Assembly (NCBI GenBank): GCA_017434685.1
Contig: JAFREV010000108.1
Span: 1-8,863, forward strand
Length of the DNA: 8,863 nucleotides
Source of the DNA: Mogibacterium sp.
GTDB lineage: Bacteria > Bacillota > Clostridia > Peptostreptococcales > Anaerovoracaceae
Reading direction: 5' to 3'
The position numbers and the translations under genes were made by a program. The notes under the pieces are model-generated. The model ran no database searches, was not told the origin of the DNA, and worked only from the letters and a program-made list of their open reading frames with translations. Shown in pieces: positions 7,477 through 8,863 of the stretch. The number at the start of each line of letters is the position of its first letter. Position 1 is the stretch's first letter.

Positions 7477-8204
7477 CGGTCCATATCTATATCTATGCTG
7501 CGTGCTCTCGGATAGAATCCCGATCTATAGTCCTCAGCCGACATCTTGTTGATGGTCTTGATGACGACTACATACATGATTACTACCAGCACGAGCAACG
7601 GCAGTGTTCCTGCCTGGCCCATAAATGCCATGGTGTCGTATACTCCGTGGAGGAGCATAGGCACGAGCAGTGCAAGCAGTGTATATGGTGCAGGCGATTT
7701 GCCGAGTATGGCAGCCTGCTTGGAATATGCGTAGAACACTCCCATGAATACTCCGCAGGATGCGTGAAGAGGCACCGCGGTGAATGCTCTTACGATTCCG
7801 GTCTGGAATCCGTACTGCGTTACATACATTACATTCTCGAAAATCGCAAATCCGACTGCTGATGCTACACCGTAAACGATTCCGTCAAATCTGTAGTTGA
7901 AGCCCGGATACTTCCAAGTGAAAACTCTCATGGCTATGTACTTTACGGTTTCTTCGCAGAGCGCAGCCATCGCAAATGACGTGAGCAGCGCATACTGCAA
8001 GGTCCCTTGTGGATACTGCGGCAGGACCTGAGCCTCAGCGCTCTCGAGTATTCCTGCCAGAATACAGGATATCCCGCCTGCGATGATTGTCCTGATTACA
8101 AGTCCGACAGGTTCTTTTTCGACCTTATCCTTCCTGTACACATACGCGATGATAAGTATTCCCGGGATGACTGCAAGAGCAGTCAGGTTGCTGTTTAAAT
8201 ACAT
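7470..8204 (-). CDS. PrsW-family intramembrane metalloprotease
   Basis: This 244-residue protein is strongly hydrophobic, with about seven predicted membrane segments (roughly 8-22, 35-53, 70-91, 106-130, 137-160, 172-195, 199-217). It carries the PrsW signatures: EETVK (84-88), FDGIVYG (106-112), FENV (122-125), PLHASCG (145-151) and LLHGVYD (184-190). The two Glu and two His residues of these motifs are those thought to form the metal/active site of the family. PrsW of Bacillus subtilis makes the first cut in the anti-sigma factor RsiW; other members have unknown substrates. A charged cytoplasmic-type tail (about 221-244) ends the protein. AGGGGA six bases before the ATG supports the start. 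It is 18 nt after fbp and 58 nt before glgP. No anti-sigma factor or sigma factor gene is visible nearby, so the substrate is unknown. A CAAX-type or other membrane role cannot be ruled out. Confidence 0.92.
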   Translation of the reverse strand: MYLNSNLTALAVIPGILIIAYVYRKDKVEKEPVGLVIRTIIAGGISCILAGILESAEAQVLPQYPQGTLQYALLTSFAMAALCEETVKYIAMRVFTWKYPGFNYRFDGIVYGVASAVGFAIFENVMYVTQYGFQTGIVRAFTAVPLHASCGVFMGVFYAYSKQAAILGKSPAPYTLLALLVPMLLHGVYDTMAFMGQAGTLPLLVLVVIMYVVVIKTINKMSAEDYRSGFYPRARSIDIDMDRL

Positions 8205-8222
8205 TTTTGTTCCCCTTTAATT

Positions 8223-8863
8223 CTAATATACTTCTTTAATGTCTCCGTTTTTGAATGCGTCGTAGAGCACTTCGAGATAGGCAATCTGTCCGCGAAGTTC
8301 CTCCCCGTTGTCCGTCTCTCTGATAAGTCGCCTCTCCGGCGCTGATGAAACCAGATGCATGGTCGGTCTGTGGAATGTCTGTGTTCCGTCCTCCCTAATC
8401 GGCTCGTAGTGTTGATGCTCTGCGAGATACATATGCTTTGAAGTCATGATTGCCGTGTATCCGGCGATGCCCGTGGTCTTCTGATAGGCCTTGGATATTC
8501 CGCCGTCGATGATGAAGAGTTTGCCTCCCGCCTTGATAGGCGTCTGGCCGTCCTTTATCTTAACCGGCACATGACCGTTGAGTATCCTTCCGTTATTCGG
8601 ATCGATGCCGAATTCCTTAAGTATCGTATCTGCCGTCTCTTCCTTTTCGATGAGTTTGTAGTACGGCACTTTTTGCTCTTTGTGCGTTTCTTTGTCCTCG
8701 ATGAAATACCTCTCGAAGGTCGTCATCTTGTCCTTTCCGAACAGAGGCGAGTCCTCGGAGAGCCACAGGTACCACATGATGGCCGCTGCCTCTGCCTGCG
8801 CCCTTCCCTCAGGTCTCTTGCGCGCCGCTCTGATCATCTGGTCGAGCTTTTTGAGGTAGGCCG
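8223..8863 (-). CDS. fbp: Class III fructose-1,6-bisphosphatase, C-terminal part (5' end cut by window edge)
   Basis: The frame is open from the right edge to TAG at 8223, giving 212 visible residues of a protein that is usually about 640-670 long. An internal ATG at 8837 is not the true start, because the conserved frame continues upstream (AYLKKLDQ before it). Diagnostic blocks of the Bacillota-type class III enzyme are MWYLWLSEDSPLFGKDKMTT (29-48 of the fragment) and TFERYF (48-53). The metallophosphatase motif GHVPVK (96-101) and IDGGISKAYQKTTGIAGYT (118-136) follow. The N-terminal metal-binding motifs lie outside the window. The enzyme hydrolyses fructose-1,6-bisphosphate to fructose-6-phosphate in gluconeogenesis, which supplies hexose phosphate toward glycogen. 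It ends 18 nt before the PrsW-family gene, so the two are probably co-transcribed. Confidence 0.95.
   Translation of the reverse strand, partial: AYLKKLDQMIRAARKRPEGRAQAEAAAIMWYLWLSEDSPLFGKDKMTTFERYFIEDKETHKEQKVPYYKLIEKEETADTILKEFGIDPNNGRILNGHVPVKIKDGQTPIKAGGKLFIIDGGISKAYQKTTGIAGYTAIMTSKHMYLAEHQHYEPIREDGTQTFHRPTMHLVSSAPERRLIRETDNGEELRGQIAYLEVLYDAFKNGDIKEVY

Overview
The window is a compact block of co-directional genes, all on the minus strand, so transcription runs from right to left. It reads as a bacterial glycogen operon. Separate glgC and glgD genes (a catalytic ADP-glucose pyrophosphorylase and a degenerate partner), a class III fructose-1,6-bisphosphatase and AGGAGG-type ribosome binding sites all point to a Bacillota organism, most likely an anaerobic Clostridia member of intermediate GC content. 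I cannot name the genus from the sequence alone.

Layout in transcription order: (1) 8863-8223, the C-terminal third of a class III fructose-1,6-bisphosphatase (fbp), cut by the right edge. (2) 8204-7470, a PrsW-family multi-pass membrane protease. (3) 7411-4997, glycogen phosphorylase (glgP). (4) 4974-3844, glgC. (5) 3826-2723, glgD. (6) 2677-1223, glycogen synthase (glgA). (7) 1113-1, the N-terminal part of a GH13 alpha-amylase/neopullulanase-type enzyme, cut by the left edge. The gaps are 18, 58, 22, 17, 45 and 109 nt, which suggests one transcript. The two possible regulatory breaks are the AT-rich palindromic stretch before glgP and the hairpin and leader region between glgA and the GH13 gene.

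The genes fit one pathway. Fbp releases fructose-6-phosphate in gluconeogenesis, which reaches glucose-1-phosphate through isomerase and mutase enzymes encoded elsewhere. GlgC, probably with GlgD, makes ADP-glucose, and GlgA adds glucose to the alpha-1,4 chain. GlgP removes glucose-1-phosphate from chain ends, and the GH13 enzyme probably hydrolyses alpha-glucan or maltodextrin. No branching enzyme (glgB) lies inside the window. The PrsW-family protease is the only gene without an obvious place in this pathway.

No tRNA, rRNA, CRISPR array, insertion sequence or phage gene was seen. No complete new system stands out. The points worth a second look are the protease inside the operon, a strong hairpin laid over the glgA stop codon, a small leader ORF with a stem-loop before the GH13 gene, and a tandem palindrome just before glgP.
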